Source: Schlesneria paludicola DSM 18645 (lineage in GTDB: Bacteria > Planctomycetota > Planctomycetia > Planctomycetales > Planctomycetaceae). Taken from it: a stretch of 64,000 nucleotides of DNA. The notes under the pieces were generated by a model. It was not told the DNA's origin. It saw only the letters and a list, made by a program, of their open reading frames with translations, and did no database searches. How positions within the stretch are numbered: position 1 is the first letter of the stretch; each line of letters opens with the position of its first letter. The stretch spans positions 270,049-334,048 of the forward strand of contig NZ_JH636438.1 in assembly GCF_000255655.1 (NCBI RefSeq). Reading direction: 5' to 3'. This document shows positions 39,614 through 49,846 of the stretch, piece after piece. The translations under genes were made by a program, and so were the position numbers.

Positions 39614-40337
39614 CAATACATGTTCCCGGCCAGATCGCGTCAACCGGGGGAAGCTTCACTTCAGTTGTGAAAGATCAATCGCCGCCCTCGGGCTTTCGTT
39701 ACGGTCCGCGCATCAGTCACCCTGATTTCCACCGACGGCGAGGTGGCATTTTTCTAACATTGCCTGTTGTTTCGCTTACTCATGATCAACCTGAGCAACA
39801 TGGAGCATCTCCCTGTTTTTCATGGGTCAAACCAAGTTGATCAATGTTGATCATTGCCATGTTTTTGATCCCTTTGAGCTCGCTTTTGCGAGGAAACTCT
39901 CAGTTTTCGACGGATGTGCAGACAGACCGGTGGCGGCATCTTCCTCGCGCAGCGAAGAGACGTCCGTGATCCATGGAAGGCAAGTCGATCGTCGCCCTGA
40001 CCCGATGCGGGCTGTTGCTCGTTCTGCATGGCGCAGGACCCGTCTATGGATCTTGTCCACCGTCGGTGAGAATGATTCGATTGATTCACCCCATAACGTC
40101 AGCGAGGCAGGATAGCAAAGTCTCCACACCTTGCAGCGGCCAAATCGCGGGTTGTTTCCAAACGTTTGGAAGGGAGTTGTCCCGGCGACGCAGTGACAGA
40201 TTGATTGGACAAATCACAGATGAAACCGTCGTATTTCAACGCGGCGAATTCGCTCGGGAATCGCTCGAATAAAGAATGTTGCTCAAGGGTGGCCGTTGGA
40301 AATGCCGCTTTGGAACCCTGTTGCGTCTGATCGATCT
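39614..40337. other. Long gene-free stretch
   Basis: About 720 bases with no supported gene; the open frames lack family resemblance, ribosome sites and normal composition. TTGATCA occurs twice near 39838-39853. Possibly remains of decayed sequence. Confidence 0.4.
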
Positions 40338-41078
40338 TTAGGTTCGTTTTTTCAGGACGTGAACGATGGTATCCGTCGTGTCGGAAATGGGGGCCAGAGT
40401 CATGGTGTCGAGCTCTTCGGTGCACTTCAATTCTGGATGCAGTGCGAACAGGGTGAGTAGTTCGTTTCGTGTCAGGAGTGCTCTTTCGAAATTGTCCAGC
40501 ACGATTGTGGTATTCTCAATGTTCGCGGACCGGTACTCGACGGAACATTGCGAGACACCGAATAGTGCCGATCTCAGGCACGCGATCTGGCAATCATATT
40601 GGCCCGATGCGTCGTCGCCGATGACGAATTCAAAATGAGCCTCTTTGTTCAATTCGCTTGGGCGGGTGACGACCGTATTGAACAGGATCACTGATCCGTT
40701 CAGACGCAGCAGGCGGCTTGCCTGATTCAGAGCGGCGATCCGACTTTCCACGCTGTTGAACTCGGAGAATACGTCGAACGAGAAGAGCACGACGTCGACT
40801 TTGTGCTCGAATGGGATGCTCAGAAAGTCGCTTGGAATCACCTCTATACTGGAGTCGCTCTCAAAGCGTTGTAAGAGGATCGCGGCGGCATCCGCGTTCT
40901 GCTCGACCGCCACGATATGGCAGTTCTTGAGTTTGAGATGTTGAATGACTCGGCCGGTTCCGGAACCCACTTCCAGTATGCAGGAATGGTCGGGGACCAG
41001 TGCATCCAGCGCAGGGAAGTCGAACGTGATGTGTCGCGTACGCAGCTCGTACATTTCAGCCGCGATACGGGAGCTCAT
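40338..41078 (-). CDS. Class I SAM-dependent methyltransferase
   Basis: 246 residues. The SAM-binding loop is ILEVGSGTGRVIQHL, followed by the acidic end of strand 2 in HIVAVEQNADAA and motif post II VDVVLFSFDVF. AAGGA lies at good spacing before ATG 41078. The C-terminal half is beta-rich and may bind the acceptor. Substrate unknown. It stands between two repeat-containing gaps. Confidence 0.85.
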   Translation of the reverse strand: MSSRIAAEMYELRTRHITFDFPALDALVPDHSCILEVGSGTGRVIQHLKLKNCHIVAVEQNADAAAILLQRFESDSSIEVIPSDFLSIPFEHKVDVVLFSFDVFSEFNSVESRIAALNQASRLLRLNGSVILFNTVVTRPSELNKEAHFEFVIGDDASGQYDCQIACLRSALFGVSQCSVEYRSANIENTTIVLDNFERALLTRNELLTLFALHPELKCTEELDTMTLAPISDTTDTIVHVLKKRT

Positions 41079-41240
41079 CGGTCGTTCCTTCCGGAATATT
41101 CCTGGGTGGTCTGCAATTCCCTGAGATCAGCGAGATTCAACGATTTCCCCTCGTTTCTTATCGCCAGTACGGGGAATTCTTCGTCCCTCTAGACGTGTGC
41201 CTAAGCCGCCTCCTCGCTCGACGAAAACGAGATTGCAGGA

Positions 41241-41318
41241 GGCGTTCCCAAGCGGGAGCTTGGGAACGAGGAAAACGAGGAAAACGAGGAATAACAAGCC
41301 GGGGAGCTTGGGAACGAG
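41241..41318. repeat. Partial family 2 repeat (right-end hairpin and a fragment)
   Basis: A perfect hairpin on AAGCGGGAGCTT with arms CGTTCCC / GGGAACG (41243-41268), then three GAGGAAAAC-like direct repeats, then a second right-end piece GGGGAGCTTGGGAACGAG (41301-41318). Only the right-hand type of end is present. Confidence 0.7.
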
Positions 41319-41361
41319 AAGACGATTGGAAAACGGCGGTTTAGGGCCTCCGCCCGAGGCG

Positions 41362-43476
41362 CTACGATCCGATCTTCTTGGCGTAGCGGGCGAGTGCCAT
41401 CAGGGGGAAGTACAACGGGTAATAGTGGTACTTCAGATAGAACACGCGTGGGAAGCCGGTGCCGGTGAACGGGATTTCGTTCCAGGTGCCATCCGGTTGT
41501 TGTGTGCTGAGTAGATACTCGATGCCACGGCGTGCGGCGGCGGAGTCGGCTTCTCCGGCGGCGATCAGGCCCAATAGGGCCCATGCCGTCTGCGATGCGG
41601 TCGGGGTGCCCGTACCGCGTAGTGATGGATCATCGTAGCTGCAGGCCGTTTCGCCCCAGCCACCACACTTCTGCTGATGCGTCTTCAGCCAATCGACGGC
41701 GCGACAGATGCGCGGGTCGGTGGGGGATATCCCATTTGCGACCAGGCCAACAATCACCTGCCAGGTGCCATAGATGTAGTTCACACCCCAGCGACCATAC
41801 CAGCAGTGATCGTGCTGCTGGTCCTTCCAGATAAAGTCCAAGGCTCGCTTGTGGATGTCGGAGTCGGGCCGGACACCCAGTCCGGCAAAGCTTTCCAGGA
41901 CGCGGGCGGTGATGTCCGATGTGCTGGGGTCGATCATCGCGTTGTGATCGGCGAACGGCACTTTGGTGAGCACTTCACGAGTATTATCGGCGTCGAATGC
42001 GCCCCAGCCTCCGTCCTTGCTTTGCATCGCCTTGAGCCAGCGAACTCCGCGACGCATGGCCATGACCAGCGGCGCGGCCGCTTCCATTTCGGTGATCGCT
42101 TGTTCGGCCGTGGCGGAACGTCCGCTGAAGACGACGGGGGCATCGGGATCTTTCAGCAACCGATCGTCGAACAGTTCCATCGTCCATTCGCGGCCGAGTC
42201 CCTCGGGCAAACATCGTCCGAGGGCGATCAGGATCATGCAGGTGTCGTCGACGTCTGGATAAAATTCATTGTTGAACTCAAAGAACCATCCCCCCGGTTC
42301 GAGTTCGGGATGATTGAATCTCCAGTCGCCGGGCGTCTTGACCTCTTTGGACAAGATCCACTCGATGGATTTTCGGATGGCGGGATCGTGTCGTGAGACC
42401 CCGGCGTCACGGAGTGCGATGGTCGAAATCGCGGTGTCCCAGACGGGCGACAGGCAGGGCTGCAAACGCACCTTGGCGACACCGCTCGCGTCGACATCGC
42501 GAATGACCAGTTTTTCGAGTTCGGCAAACTGAGACTGAATGACAGGTGAATCGTCTTTATAGCCCAGGCAACGCAGGCCAATCAGGGTCCAGATGATGGG
42601 TGGGAAGATTGCTCCCAACCCGTCGCTCTTTTCCAGCCGCTGGAGAATCCATTCTTCGCACAGTTTGATCGACTTCTTACGGAGCGGCTTCACGCCCAGC
42701 CATTCGCCAAACTTGATGGCACTGTCGACACGTTGAAAGAATTTGGACCAGTTGATCCAGCCGTGCGATCCTTCGTGATTCACGCCGCCAATGGTTCTTG
42801 GCAATGTTTTTTCGGGCCAGGCATACAGTTCGTCAATCTGATGTTCAGAAGGCAGCGTCGTTCGCGGCTGGCAGGCCCAGAGCAGGCTGAGCGGAACAAT
42901 GATCGTCCGCGACCAGGCCGACATTTCATAGATGTTGAACGGTGCCCACGTTGGCAGCAGAATCATTTCGGGCGGGACAGCGGGACAAAGGTCGTAAGGG
43001 ATCAGTCCCAGCATCGCCAGGTAGTACCGCGTGAAGCTGTTGACCTCTTCGATGCCCCCAGCTTTCACGATCGCCTCACGGGCGCGTACCATGTAGCTTG
43101 AGGTGGGATCGTGTCCGGTGATTTTGAGAGCCAGATAGGCTTTGACCGAACCGCTGATCTCGAGCGGTCCACCGGGGAACATCGACCAACCGCCGTGGGG
43201 GCCCTGCTGGTCCAGCATGTACGCGGCGGCTTCTTTGGCGCGTTGCGACTGGCCCTGACCGAGAAAGGCCAGCAAGAGGATGTATTCGGATTCCAGGATC
43301 GTGTCGCCCTGGAGTTCGGCGCACCAGTACCCGTCCGGTTGCTGGAGACTGAGCAGGCGATCCCGCGTGCGTTCGATCGCGGGCTGAAGATCGTTTTCGA
43401 TCGATCGTGCGGATTTGGCACTGCCGGTGACCGCGTCCAGGCGATCATTCCCAAAACTCAATTGCCCAGAACTCAT
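41362..43476 (-). CDS. shc: Squalene--hopene cyclase
   Basis: 704 residues from ATG 43476; the frame is open for 29 more codons but the ATG has an AAAGGG site. It cyclises squalene to hopene or hopanol at the membrane. The proton-donating motif DVDDT is at 408-412. QW repeats are visible, such as QQPDGYWCAELQGDTILESE, QGPHGGWSMFP and QQKCGGWGETACSYDDPSLR. No squalene synthase (hpnCDE) is present in the window, so the precursor genes must lie elsewhere. All catalytic residues appear intact. Confidence 0.96.
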   Translation of the reverse strand: MSSGQLSFGNDRLDAVTGSAKSARSIENDLQPAIERTRDRLLSLQQPDGYWCAELQGDTILESEYILLLAFLGQGQSQRAKEAAAYMLDQQGPHGGWSMFPGGPLEISGSVKAYLALKITGHDPTSSYMVRAREAIVKAGGIEEVNSFTRYYLAMLGLIPYDLCPAVPPEMILLPTWAPFNIYEMSAWSRTIIVPLSLLWACQPRTTLPSEHQIDELYAWPEKTLPRTIGGVNHEGSHGWINWSKFFQRVDSAIKFGEWLGVKPLRKKSIKLCEEWILQRLEKSDGLGAIFPPIIWTLIGLRCLGYKDDSPVIQSQFAELEKLVIRDVDASGVAKVRLQPCLSPVWDTAISTIALRDAGVSRHDPAIRKSIEWILSKEVKTPGDWRFNHPELEPGGWFFEFNNEFYPDVDDTCMILIALGRCLPEGLGREWTMELFDDRLLKDPDAPVVFSGRSATAEQAITEMEAAAPLVMAMRRGVRWLKAMQSKDGGWGAFDADNTREVLTKVPFADHNAMIDPSTSDITARVLESFAGLGVRPDSDIHKRALDFIWKDQQHDHCWYGRWGVNYIYGTWQVIVGLVANGISPTDPRICRAVDWLKTHQQKCGGWGETACSYDDPSLRGTGTPTASQTAWALLGLIAAGEADSAAARRGIEYLLSTQQPDGTWNEIPFTGTGFPRVFYLKYHYYPLYFPLMALARYAKKIGS

Positions 43477-43708
43477 CGCCGGCCCTTTCTGCTCATCCCT
43501 GAGTATTGTCGCGACCGTGTCCGATCGTGCCGAATGGTACGCGGAACGATCGGAATGTGACAACAGAGAACGGCTGCAGATCGCCTGAAAATTCGACTGA
43601 AATCAGACTTTGAGCTTTGTCGAAGCGCTCCTCGCGGGGGCCCAAAAATTCGCATGTCGACCGACAGAAAGCGGGGACGTCACGTGAACGTATTTTCATG
43701 AATGCGGT

Positions 43709-45247
43709 TTACGATCTGGCCGCCAGGCTTTCCGCTCTCAAACGGACCGCGAGATGGCACCCCGCACACACGACGATCAGCAGAAATCCGAACATGACAA
43801 AAAACGAGCTTCCTGCATTGACCGGACTCGCAAGGAATTCTGCAGAAAGGATCATGACGACAAAAGAGCAAACGGACGCACAAATTCCCAGTGCCAATGC
43901 CCCCCAGCGTACATACAACGCGGCCACCGCAGCCGCATGCGGAACAAGCAGTAAGTGCATCACACAGACGAACGCGATACCAGCGTTTTCGAATACGTTT
44001 GCAGTCACGTCCAACCCCTCGGGTATGACCGCCACTCCACAGGCAAGAAGGAGTGGGCCGGGTAGCCAGACCGTCAGTGAACCGATGAGTTTGAAGTACA
44101 ACACCTCACCCAGCAATTCCGGCAGTAGGGCCAGGGACGTCAGCGTTTGCCCGCGAACTTCGTCGTGCAGGCAGCGTGAGACGAGCAATCCTGCATCGAA
44201 TGTGATGGCGTAAATCATGAAGACCGCGTAGAGGATGACGTAGCCCTGATTCCAGCGATTGGAACCGTCTTGCCCGACCGTCATGATCAGGGCGAAAATA
44301 CCGGAAAAGAATGTCAGGTAGAGTGCGGATCGAAACAGAATCGCTGGCCAGCCACCCGCAGAAAAATGAAAGTCCTTCCACGAAAATGGATTGCCGCGTA
44401 TACGTCCCGGGGACATGACTCGCCAGAACCACCGTTTTCGCAAGGTCCGACTGGAAGTCGGAACCCGCGGCGAGAGGTTCTTGACGACGTGGATCAATCC
44501 CAGCCATGACAGTACAACGCTCCCGGCACCGACCAGCCCGTTGGAAATGACTTGTCGACTGAACAGTTCTCCCTGAAAGCCGGATGCCAGAATCACCTCG
44601 AATCGCGACAGAATCGACACGTCTGTGATCCAGGTGAGCACGTCACGCCATGTCGAAGGGCCTAGCCGACCGCTGCGAAGGATCTCGCCACTACAGAGCG
44701 GCAGCAGGAAATAAACGGCCAGCAGAATCGTCATCCGTGTCGCCGCCGCGCGGCTGGTCTGGCACAAAGTCGAACACAGCACGCCGAGTCCCGCCACCAT
44801 GGCGAGATACGCGAACATCGCGAGATAAACGGCTTGGATCTGGGGCGTCAAGATTCCACCCAGCGTGACGGCGAGCAACGTGAACGGATATTGCGCCGCA
44901 ATCAGCAGACTGCCATGAACGAGCCGGCCTCCCGATTTTCCCAGCAAGATACCCAGTGGGCTGATTCCTGCCATCAGCATGAGTCCCAGTGTTTCCTCTT
45001 CCTTCTCTTCCGTGATCGATGACGAGAAATAGCTGACCCCGAACAGAGTCATGAACGTCAGGTTGAGGAAGGTCATGCTTTGGAAGAAGTGCAGACCAGG
45101 TGCCCCGAACATCCCACTCGCTTCATTCACAAAACAAAGCGTGATGTAGATGGTGACGAGCAGGCCAAAACGAACCAAATGAGGGCTCAACGACCGGGCA
45201 TCAATGCGTAGCGATCTCTCGAGCAGTGCCCAGATCCCGGGAAGCAT
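43709..45247 (-). CDS. ABC-2 type permease
   Basis: 512 residues from ATG 45247 with AAGGA upstream. About twelve hydrophobic segments; the first half has FSSSITEEKEEETLGLMLMA, the conserved cytoplasmic Glu-rich loop of ABC-2 permeases. A basic loop (LRKRWFWRVMSPGRIRG) separates the halves. No ATPase gene is adjacent, so it must pair with one encoded elsewhere. Substrate unknown. Confidence 0.85.
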   Translation of the reverse strand: MLPGIWALLERSLRIDARSLSPHLVRFGLLVTIYITLCFVNEASGMFGAPGLHFFQSMTFLNLTFMTLFGVSYFSSSITEEKEEETLGLMLMAGISPLGILLGKSGGRLVHGSLLIAAQYPFTLLAVTLGGILTPQIQAVYLAMFAYLAMVAGLGVLCSTLCQTSRAAATRMTILLAVYFLLPLCSGEILRSGRLGPSTWRDVLTWITDVSILSRFEVILASGFQGELFSRQVISNGLVGAGSVVLSWLGLIHVVKNLSPRVPTSSRTLRKRWFWRVMSPGRIRGNPFSWKDFHFSAGGWPAILFRSALYLTFFSGIFALIMTVGQDGSNRWNQGYVILYAVFMIYAITFDAGLLVSRCLHDEVRGQTLTSLALLPELLGEVLYFKLIGSLTVWLPGPLLLACGVAVIPEGLDVTANVFENAGIAFVCVMHLLLVPHAAAVAALYVRWGALALGICASVCSFVVMILSAEFLASPVNAGSSFFVMFGFLLIVVCAGCHLAVRLRAESLAARS

Positions 45248-45365
45248 TGGCGGCAATCCTTACGGCAAGCCCTGGAAGGTTCGTGGCTCTTCAGTCGCCA
45301 CGTCTAAAGTAGCTTAGCGAGCGTCCATTGCAGATGCGAACAAGCGGGCTGATCTGAATTGGCCA

Positions 45366-45637
45366 GTGACGTCTGTCATTTCTGGTCTCAAACTCGCTGG
45401 TATCACCAATCGAAATCAGCTCTCTGCCTTCGAAGCCGAGAATGTTCTCAAAGCCATCGTCAAATACCTCGGAGGTTCGTTGACGCGTGGAACGGCGAAG
45501 TTTGATCTTCCATGGATGCTTCAAAGTCTATCGGTGCGACGAGCATCATTTGCGACGACGATTTGAACGCGATCCAAGAAGCGGATATGGGAAATTATGA
45601 TCCTCTGATCGGTTTGCATCACAAGTACGTTGCTCGA
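45366..45637 (+). pseudogene. Remnant of a Fic-domain gene with internal deletion
   Basis: Two pieces in different frames. The first (from 45366) reads LAGITNRNQLSAFEAENVLK then IVKYLGGSLTRGTAKFDLPW, which resembles the N-terminus of small Fic proteins. The second (about 45545-45637) reads LNAIQEADMGNYDPLIGLHH and KYVAR, like the C-terminus of the same family. The middle, where HPFxxGNGR should be, is missing and the frame changes. I infer a decayed copy of about 270 bases from a gene of roughly 600. Family recognition is from memory of motifs, so a search is needed. Confidence 0.5.
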
Positions 45638-45657
45638 TCAGTGTGGGACGCGGCGCT

Positions 45658-46227
45658 TTACTCTCGCCAGCCCGCGTGTGTTGAGAATCCGCCGCCTTCT
45701 GGATTGTCGAATGCATGGCCCAGGCTCTGGCGAAATTGGTGCCAGCGTTCACGAGTGCGGTGGGCTTCTTCGGCTTGCAACAGATCGGCGATCCAGTGAT
45801 CGGTGTGTTGCAGCTTCGCGGCCAGAATCTCGGCGGCGTTGGCTCCCATGCGGCAAGCAGCCAGATTGTTGGATTCCAGCAAGCGGTCATAGTCCGCTCG
45901 TTCCAGCCGCGCGACAGTCACTTCAGAGACTGCGCGGGCCGTGACCGAATGTGGTTGCGAGTGAAAAAACGAACTTTCGCCGAACACGCTACCTACGTTC
46001 AATTCGTCGAGAATGACTTCTGTCGAAAAGGGCACTTCGAGAGCAATTTCAACAGTGCCTTCAACCAGAAAATAAATGGCCCGTTCGTCGGCGCCGGTTT
46101 CGAAGACCGAAGCACTGCTGCCGTAGGTACGAAGTTCGGCGTGTGACATCATCGATCGGACTTCCTCGGCCGACAACCCCCGAAATAGATTCACCTTCTG
46201 CAGATTCTGAAGGATGTCTTCGTTCAT
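45658..46227 (-). CDS. Cyclic nucleotide-binding domain protein
   Basis: 189 residues from ATG 46227 with GAGGGG upstream. Residues ~5-120 form a cNMP-binding beta-barrel: LFRGLSAEEVRSMMSHAELR, IYFLVEGTVEIAL and the phosphate-binding-cassette position VGSVFGESSFFHSQPHSVTA. No DNA-binding domain follows; the C-terminus is helical (AAEILAAKLQHTDHWIADLL). It probably works by protein contact. Which nucleotide it binds, if any, is not clear. Confidence 0.85.
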   Translation of the reverse strand: MNEDILQNLQKVNLFRGLSAEEVRSMMSHAELRTYGSSASVFETGADERAIYFLVEGTVEIALEVPFSTEVILDELNVGSVFGESSFFHSQPHSVTARAVSEVTVARLERADYDRLLESNNLAACRMGANAAEILAAKLQHTDHWIADLLQAEEAHRTRERWHQFRQSLGHAFDNPEGGGFSTHAGWRE

Positions 46228-46958
46228 CGAATGCCCCTCGCAGCAAACCCAGATTTCTGATGTCAAACGACACACCGGCATGATACGCGTCACGGACGAC
46301 GGGATGTGAGTTTCTCTGAATCGACTTTCTGAAAGCGGCGAAATTCTCACACGAACGTACTGGAGTGGCCCCGTCCGCCCCCAATTAGACCAGCAAATCT
46401 CGTTGACACTCACTGGTAATCGAGATAAATCCGACACACTCGCAGGGCTTCACCGAAAAAGGTGCGTCGGAGCACCAATCCGATGTCGATCCGCGTGGAC
46501 ACAGAATGACTCACGTCGTGTGGGCCATCATGAACAATCGTCGCTTAGAAGAAGAAAGACGGATGAAACTGAACGCTCACAGTCTCAAACGCCTCGCCTC
46601 AAACGGACCGACCCTCTCTAAAACTGTCAACGTGCCCTCCATCGGTCAGACAACGGCCATGTTGATGGATCGGTGCCGCTAAAACAGGTCTAACTCCCCC
46701 TTTTCACACAATCCGTCTACGAAGGAAAGCTCTCTCGGCGTGACCGAGGGACGCAATGCCTGTCGAAACAGTGACGTCTCTCTGATTGTCTTTAGGAGAC
46801 GATCGGGAGCGACGCGTGCTCTGACGGTTCGTCGTGCTCTCGATTGGGGCGGAGTACTGCGCGACGTATGTGTTGCGCGCGATCAATCTCACTCTGGCTT
46901 GCCGCCGTTCGGACGAACGCCGGCAGCTTCACCTTTTATTTTTGATGATTTCAAAAAA
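46228..46958. other. Long divergent intergenic region
   Basis: About 730 bases between divergent genes with no supported gene, repeat or RNA. A frame is open before the HPP gene, but its translation is unlike the family. Confidence 0.4.
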
Positions 46959-47675
46959 ATGAATATACGCAAATGGCTTGGAATTGAGCTGATCGAAGTC
47001 AGCGTTGCCGAAAAACTGATTGCGGCAACCGGTGGAGGATTGGCGATCTTCTGCTTGTTCTATCTGACGTCATGGGCGATTGCGATTCCCGACTCGAGCG
47101 CCATCGTGACCTCAATGGGGGCGAGTGCTGTACTGCTGTTCGCCGTACCACATGGACAGCTCTCACAACCCTGGCCCGCGATTGTCGGGCAAGTGATTTC
47201 TGCCATCATCGGCGTCACTTGCGCCAAACTCATCCCGTGGCCCACCATAGCGGCCGCGTTCGCCGTCGGGCTCTCCATCGGAGCCATGCATCTACTGAAA
47301 TGCATTCATCCACCCGGAAGTGCAACCGCCCTGGCCGCGGTGATGGGCGGTGATGCGATCCGTAACCTGGGATTCGCATTCGTGTTTTGCCCCGTGCTGG
47401 TCAATTCGGTGATGCTCGTTCTGCTCGCGATTCTTTTCAGTCTTCCGTTCAAACGTCGACGCTATCCGGCGTCGCTGAACCCTTCTCAATATCCGTCGAA
47501 GGGAGCGACTCAACCCGCACATCAAGAGATTCTCGAGGCCATCCGTTCGCTGGATTCATTTGTCGACATCAGCGAAGAAGATTTGATGTACCTCTCGACA
47601 GTCCTTTCTCGCCACGATTGTGCGGGTTCACGAAAGCCGAAAACAGCAGTGTTCGGTGTCGTCAAATCGGGTTGA
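46959..47675 (+). CDS. HPP-family membrane protein
   Basis: 238 residues from ATG 46959 (MNIRKWLGIELIEVSVAEKL). Four hydrophobic segments between ~25 and 150. The family signature lies in LKCIHPPGSATALAAVMGG. Some HPP proteins act in nitrite transport in chloroplasts and cyanobacteria; others are uncharacterised. The C-terminal ~70 residues are polar (EAIRSLDSFVDISEEDLMYL). Confidence 0.88.
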   Translation: MNIRKWLGIELIEVSVAEKLIAATGGGLAIFCLFYLTSWAIAIPDSSAIVTSMGASAVLLFAVPHGQLSQPWPAIVGQVISAIIGVTCAKLIPWPTIAAAFAVGLSIGAMHLLKCIHPPGSATALAAVMGGDAIRNLGFAFVFCPVLVNSVMLVLLAILFSLPFKRRRYPASLNPSQYPSKGATQPAHQEILEAIRSLDSFVDISEEDLMYLSTVLSRHDCAGSRKPKTAVFGVVKSG

Positions 47676-48040
47676 TCGAAGATCGATTTTCGTGACACTA
47701 ACGCTCTTTCCTCGCAAGTTGTCATGCGTCGTTCGCAGGCCTCTTGGCCTGATCGCGACGATGACTCGGGATGGTCCGAGGGGTCTGCATGGTAGGTATC
47801 TCTGTTCACCTCATGCGCTTCGTAACCGATCAATGCGTATGTGGTTTGTGTTAAGCCCGTGAACTTTTCTTCGCATCCGAGCTTCACTGAAACTCGGTCT
47901 TTACCTCCTCAGTATCGGTTCGCGTGATTCGATTCCTTTGAGTCGAGTTCTGACGTCTGGAACAGGTGCCCAAGCGGCAATCGTGCGAGTGCCTGTCCAG
48001 GCGGAATGACGTTTTGCGGATCAATGTTTGAGGATTTGAA
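47676..48040. other. Intergenic region upstream of DUF1559 gene
   Basis: About 365 bases without a supported gene; the DUF1559 promoter is expected here. Confidence 0.35.
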
Positions 48041-49120
48041 ATGACGAAGCGAGCCCGAGTTCCCCGCGCATTCACACTGATCGAGTTGCTGGTCGTGATT
48101 GCCATCATTGCCGTACTGATCGCGCTGCTACTGCCCGCAGTGCAGCAGGCCCGAGAAGCGGCGCGACGGACTCAATGTAAGAACAATCTGAAACAAATCG
48201 GATTGGCGATGTTCAACTACGAGAGCACTCATTCGCGATTTCCGCTTCCGACGATGTATTCACTCGGGAATGGATCCGCGGGATTTGGTGGGACTTTGAC
48301 GACCAGCGTCTGGTCACTTTCGATCCTGCCCTATCTTGATCAAGGCAATGCGTACAACCTGTACAATACGAATCTATCGGCATTTGATCCCGCTAACGTC
48401 GCGGCGGGGCAGACCGTGATCAATGGTTATCTCTGTCCTTCCACACCACGCGACGCCAATACGGTCTCATATACGAATTCGGTCGTCGTTCCGGGGGGAC
48501 TGAGCACTCAGCCTTGGACTCTGACCAACGCGGGTGCGATCGACTATATCTGCACAATGCAGGTGACCAAGGCGTTCGTCGACTTTGCATACAACACGTC
48601 CGGTTCGCCCACGGTTGATGGTTGGGGTGTGGGTGGAACCGTCGTTGCCGGATCGGCCGTGAATGTTCCGAACGGTTCACGCATTTCGGACATCACCGAC
48701 GGCGCTTCAAACACCCTGCTGGTCGGCGAGATGGCCGGGCGCAATAAGCTCTATCGCAAGGGAAGAGTCGTTGCCGCCGCATCGACCTCGTATCCGGCGG
48801 TTGCGGCCGACGACGCCGGATGGCAGCAGATCTTCGGTGGGGGAGCGTGGGTCGACCCCAGCAATGGTCAATGGAAGTTGTCAGGGCGTCTGTATGACGG
48901 TACCGGCTCACTCGGTCCCTGCACGATCAATTGCTCGAACGCCCACCTGAAGCCAGGCGATGCGGCTCAGTATTCCGCGGGGCTTTACGCGTTCCATGTC
49001 GGCGGCGCGCATGTCGTGCTTTGCGATGGATCGGTTCGCTTTCTGAGTGAGAACATCAGCAATATCACGCTGATCGGCCTTGTGTCCGCACGACGCGGTG
49101 AAGTCCTGGGCGAATTCTGA
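48041..49120 (+). CDS. DUF1559-domain protein with prepilin-like N-terminus
   Basis: 359 residues. A type IV prepilin-type leader RAFTLIELLVVIAIIAVLIA is followed by LLPAVQQAREAARRTQCKNN, the start of the planctomycete DUF1559 family. The typical end LCDGSVRFLSENIS is also present. These proteins are probably exported through a pilus-like machinery; their role is unknown. GAGGA precedes the ATG. The next gene is a small lipoprotein, a pairing repeatedly seen in planctomycetes. Confidence 0.95.
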   Translation: MTKRARVPRAFTLIELLVVIAIIAVLIALLLPAVQQAREAARRTQCKNNLKQIGLAMFNYESTHSRFPLPTMYSLGNGSAGFGGTLTTSVWSLSILPYLDQGNAYNLYNTNLSAFDPANVAAGQTVINGYLCPSTPRDANTVSYTNSVVVPGGLSTQPWTLTNAGAIDYICTMQVTKAFVDFAYNTSGSPTVDGWGVGGTVVAGSAVNVPNGSRISDITDGASNTLLVGEMAGRNKLYRKGRVVAAASTSYPAVAADDAGWQQIFGGGAWVDPSNGQWKLSGRLYDGTGSLGPCTINCSNAHLKPGDAAQYSAGLYAFHVGGAHVVLCDGSVRFLSENISNITLIGLVSARRGEVLGEF

Positions 49121-49287
49121 TGATCTGGCATTTTGAAAAGCCAAACAGACGTGAGCATGACGCTCGCGTCTGTTTTCTCGTCCAACCCACGACCGGTTCT
49201 GACAGCGTTCGGTCGCATGTGCGACACCCGCCTGAACGCTGTTTCTGCCGAGTGACGCTTCCTGCCTTTTCTGAATGGTTCCCACTC

Positions 49288-49734
49288 ATGTTTTTGATTT
49301 CGACGTTTCGTCATTGTGGGCGAGCGATGCTTGTCGCGTCGCTTGTCAGTCTGGGTTGTTCGTCAAAACTGCCTGGCGAGCCGCGGTTGAAGACGACCCC
49401 TGTCACAGGAATTGTGTATGTCGACGGCGAGCCTGCGATTGCGCTGACCGTCGAGTGTCATCCGGAATCGAGCGACTGCCCCATCAAACATCCAGTCATC
49501 GCGAGCACCGATGCGAAGGGGAAGTTCGATCTGGGGATGTATGTGGCGGGCGACGGCCTGCCTGAAGGCACATACCGTCTGGTATTCATCTGGCAAGGGA
49601 TCGGGCTTAACCAGCGGGATCGACTCAAGGGTTACTACGCGAACCCTTCAAAATCGAAAACCAAAATCACGGTGATTGCGGGCAATCACGAAGATCTGGG
49701 GGTTATTAACTTGTCGACCAAGGGCCCCAGTTGA
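49288..49734 (+). CDS. Small lipoprotein with carboxypeptidase-regulatory-like fold
   Basis: 148 residues from ATG 49288. Lipobox LVSLGC gives an acylated Cys around residue 24. The mature part looks like a single Ig-like or CarboxypepD-regulatory domain: VTGIVYVDGEPAIALTVECH, then ASTDAKGKFDLGMYVAGDGL and GTYRLVFIW. It follows DUF1559 and is likely in the same operon. The ribosome site is weak. Confidence 0.85.
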   Translation: MFLISTFRHCGRAMLVASLVSLGCSSKLPGEPRLKTTPVTGIVYVDGEPAIALTVECHPESSDCPIKHPVIASTDAKGKFDLGMYVAGDGLPEGTYRLVFIWQGIGLNQRDRLKGYYANPSKSKTKITVIAGNHEDLGVINLSTKGPS

Positions 49735-49815
49735 GTGAGATTTAAGGCCGTGCCTTGTTGTTGTGAGTCGCAACGGCCCCGTCGTCACCGATTCCGACTT
49801 TGCGAAATCGCGCCT

Positions 49816-49846
49816 GCCCGGGCGGACTATTCCGCTCCGCCCGGGC
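49816..49846. terminator. Hairpin spanning a stop codon
   Basis: A perfect 11-bp stem GCCCGGGCGGA / TCCGCCCGGGC with a 9-base loop, overlapping the 3' end of the minus-strand gene that ends at 49827. It may terminate both convergent units. Confidence 0.6.

Noticed and set aside
39822..40272. Open frames in the gap after repeat copy A
   Set aside because: No family resemblance, no ribosome sites, and several frames overlap; treated as gene-free.
45291..45524. A 77-residue minus-strand gene
   Set aside because: It overlaps the Fic remnant, which has recognisable sequence on the plus strand.
46740..46958. An N-terminal extension of the HPP protein
   Set aside because: The open frame upstream of ATG 46959 is unlike the family; the product begins well at MNIRKW.
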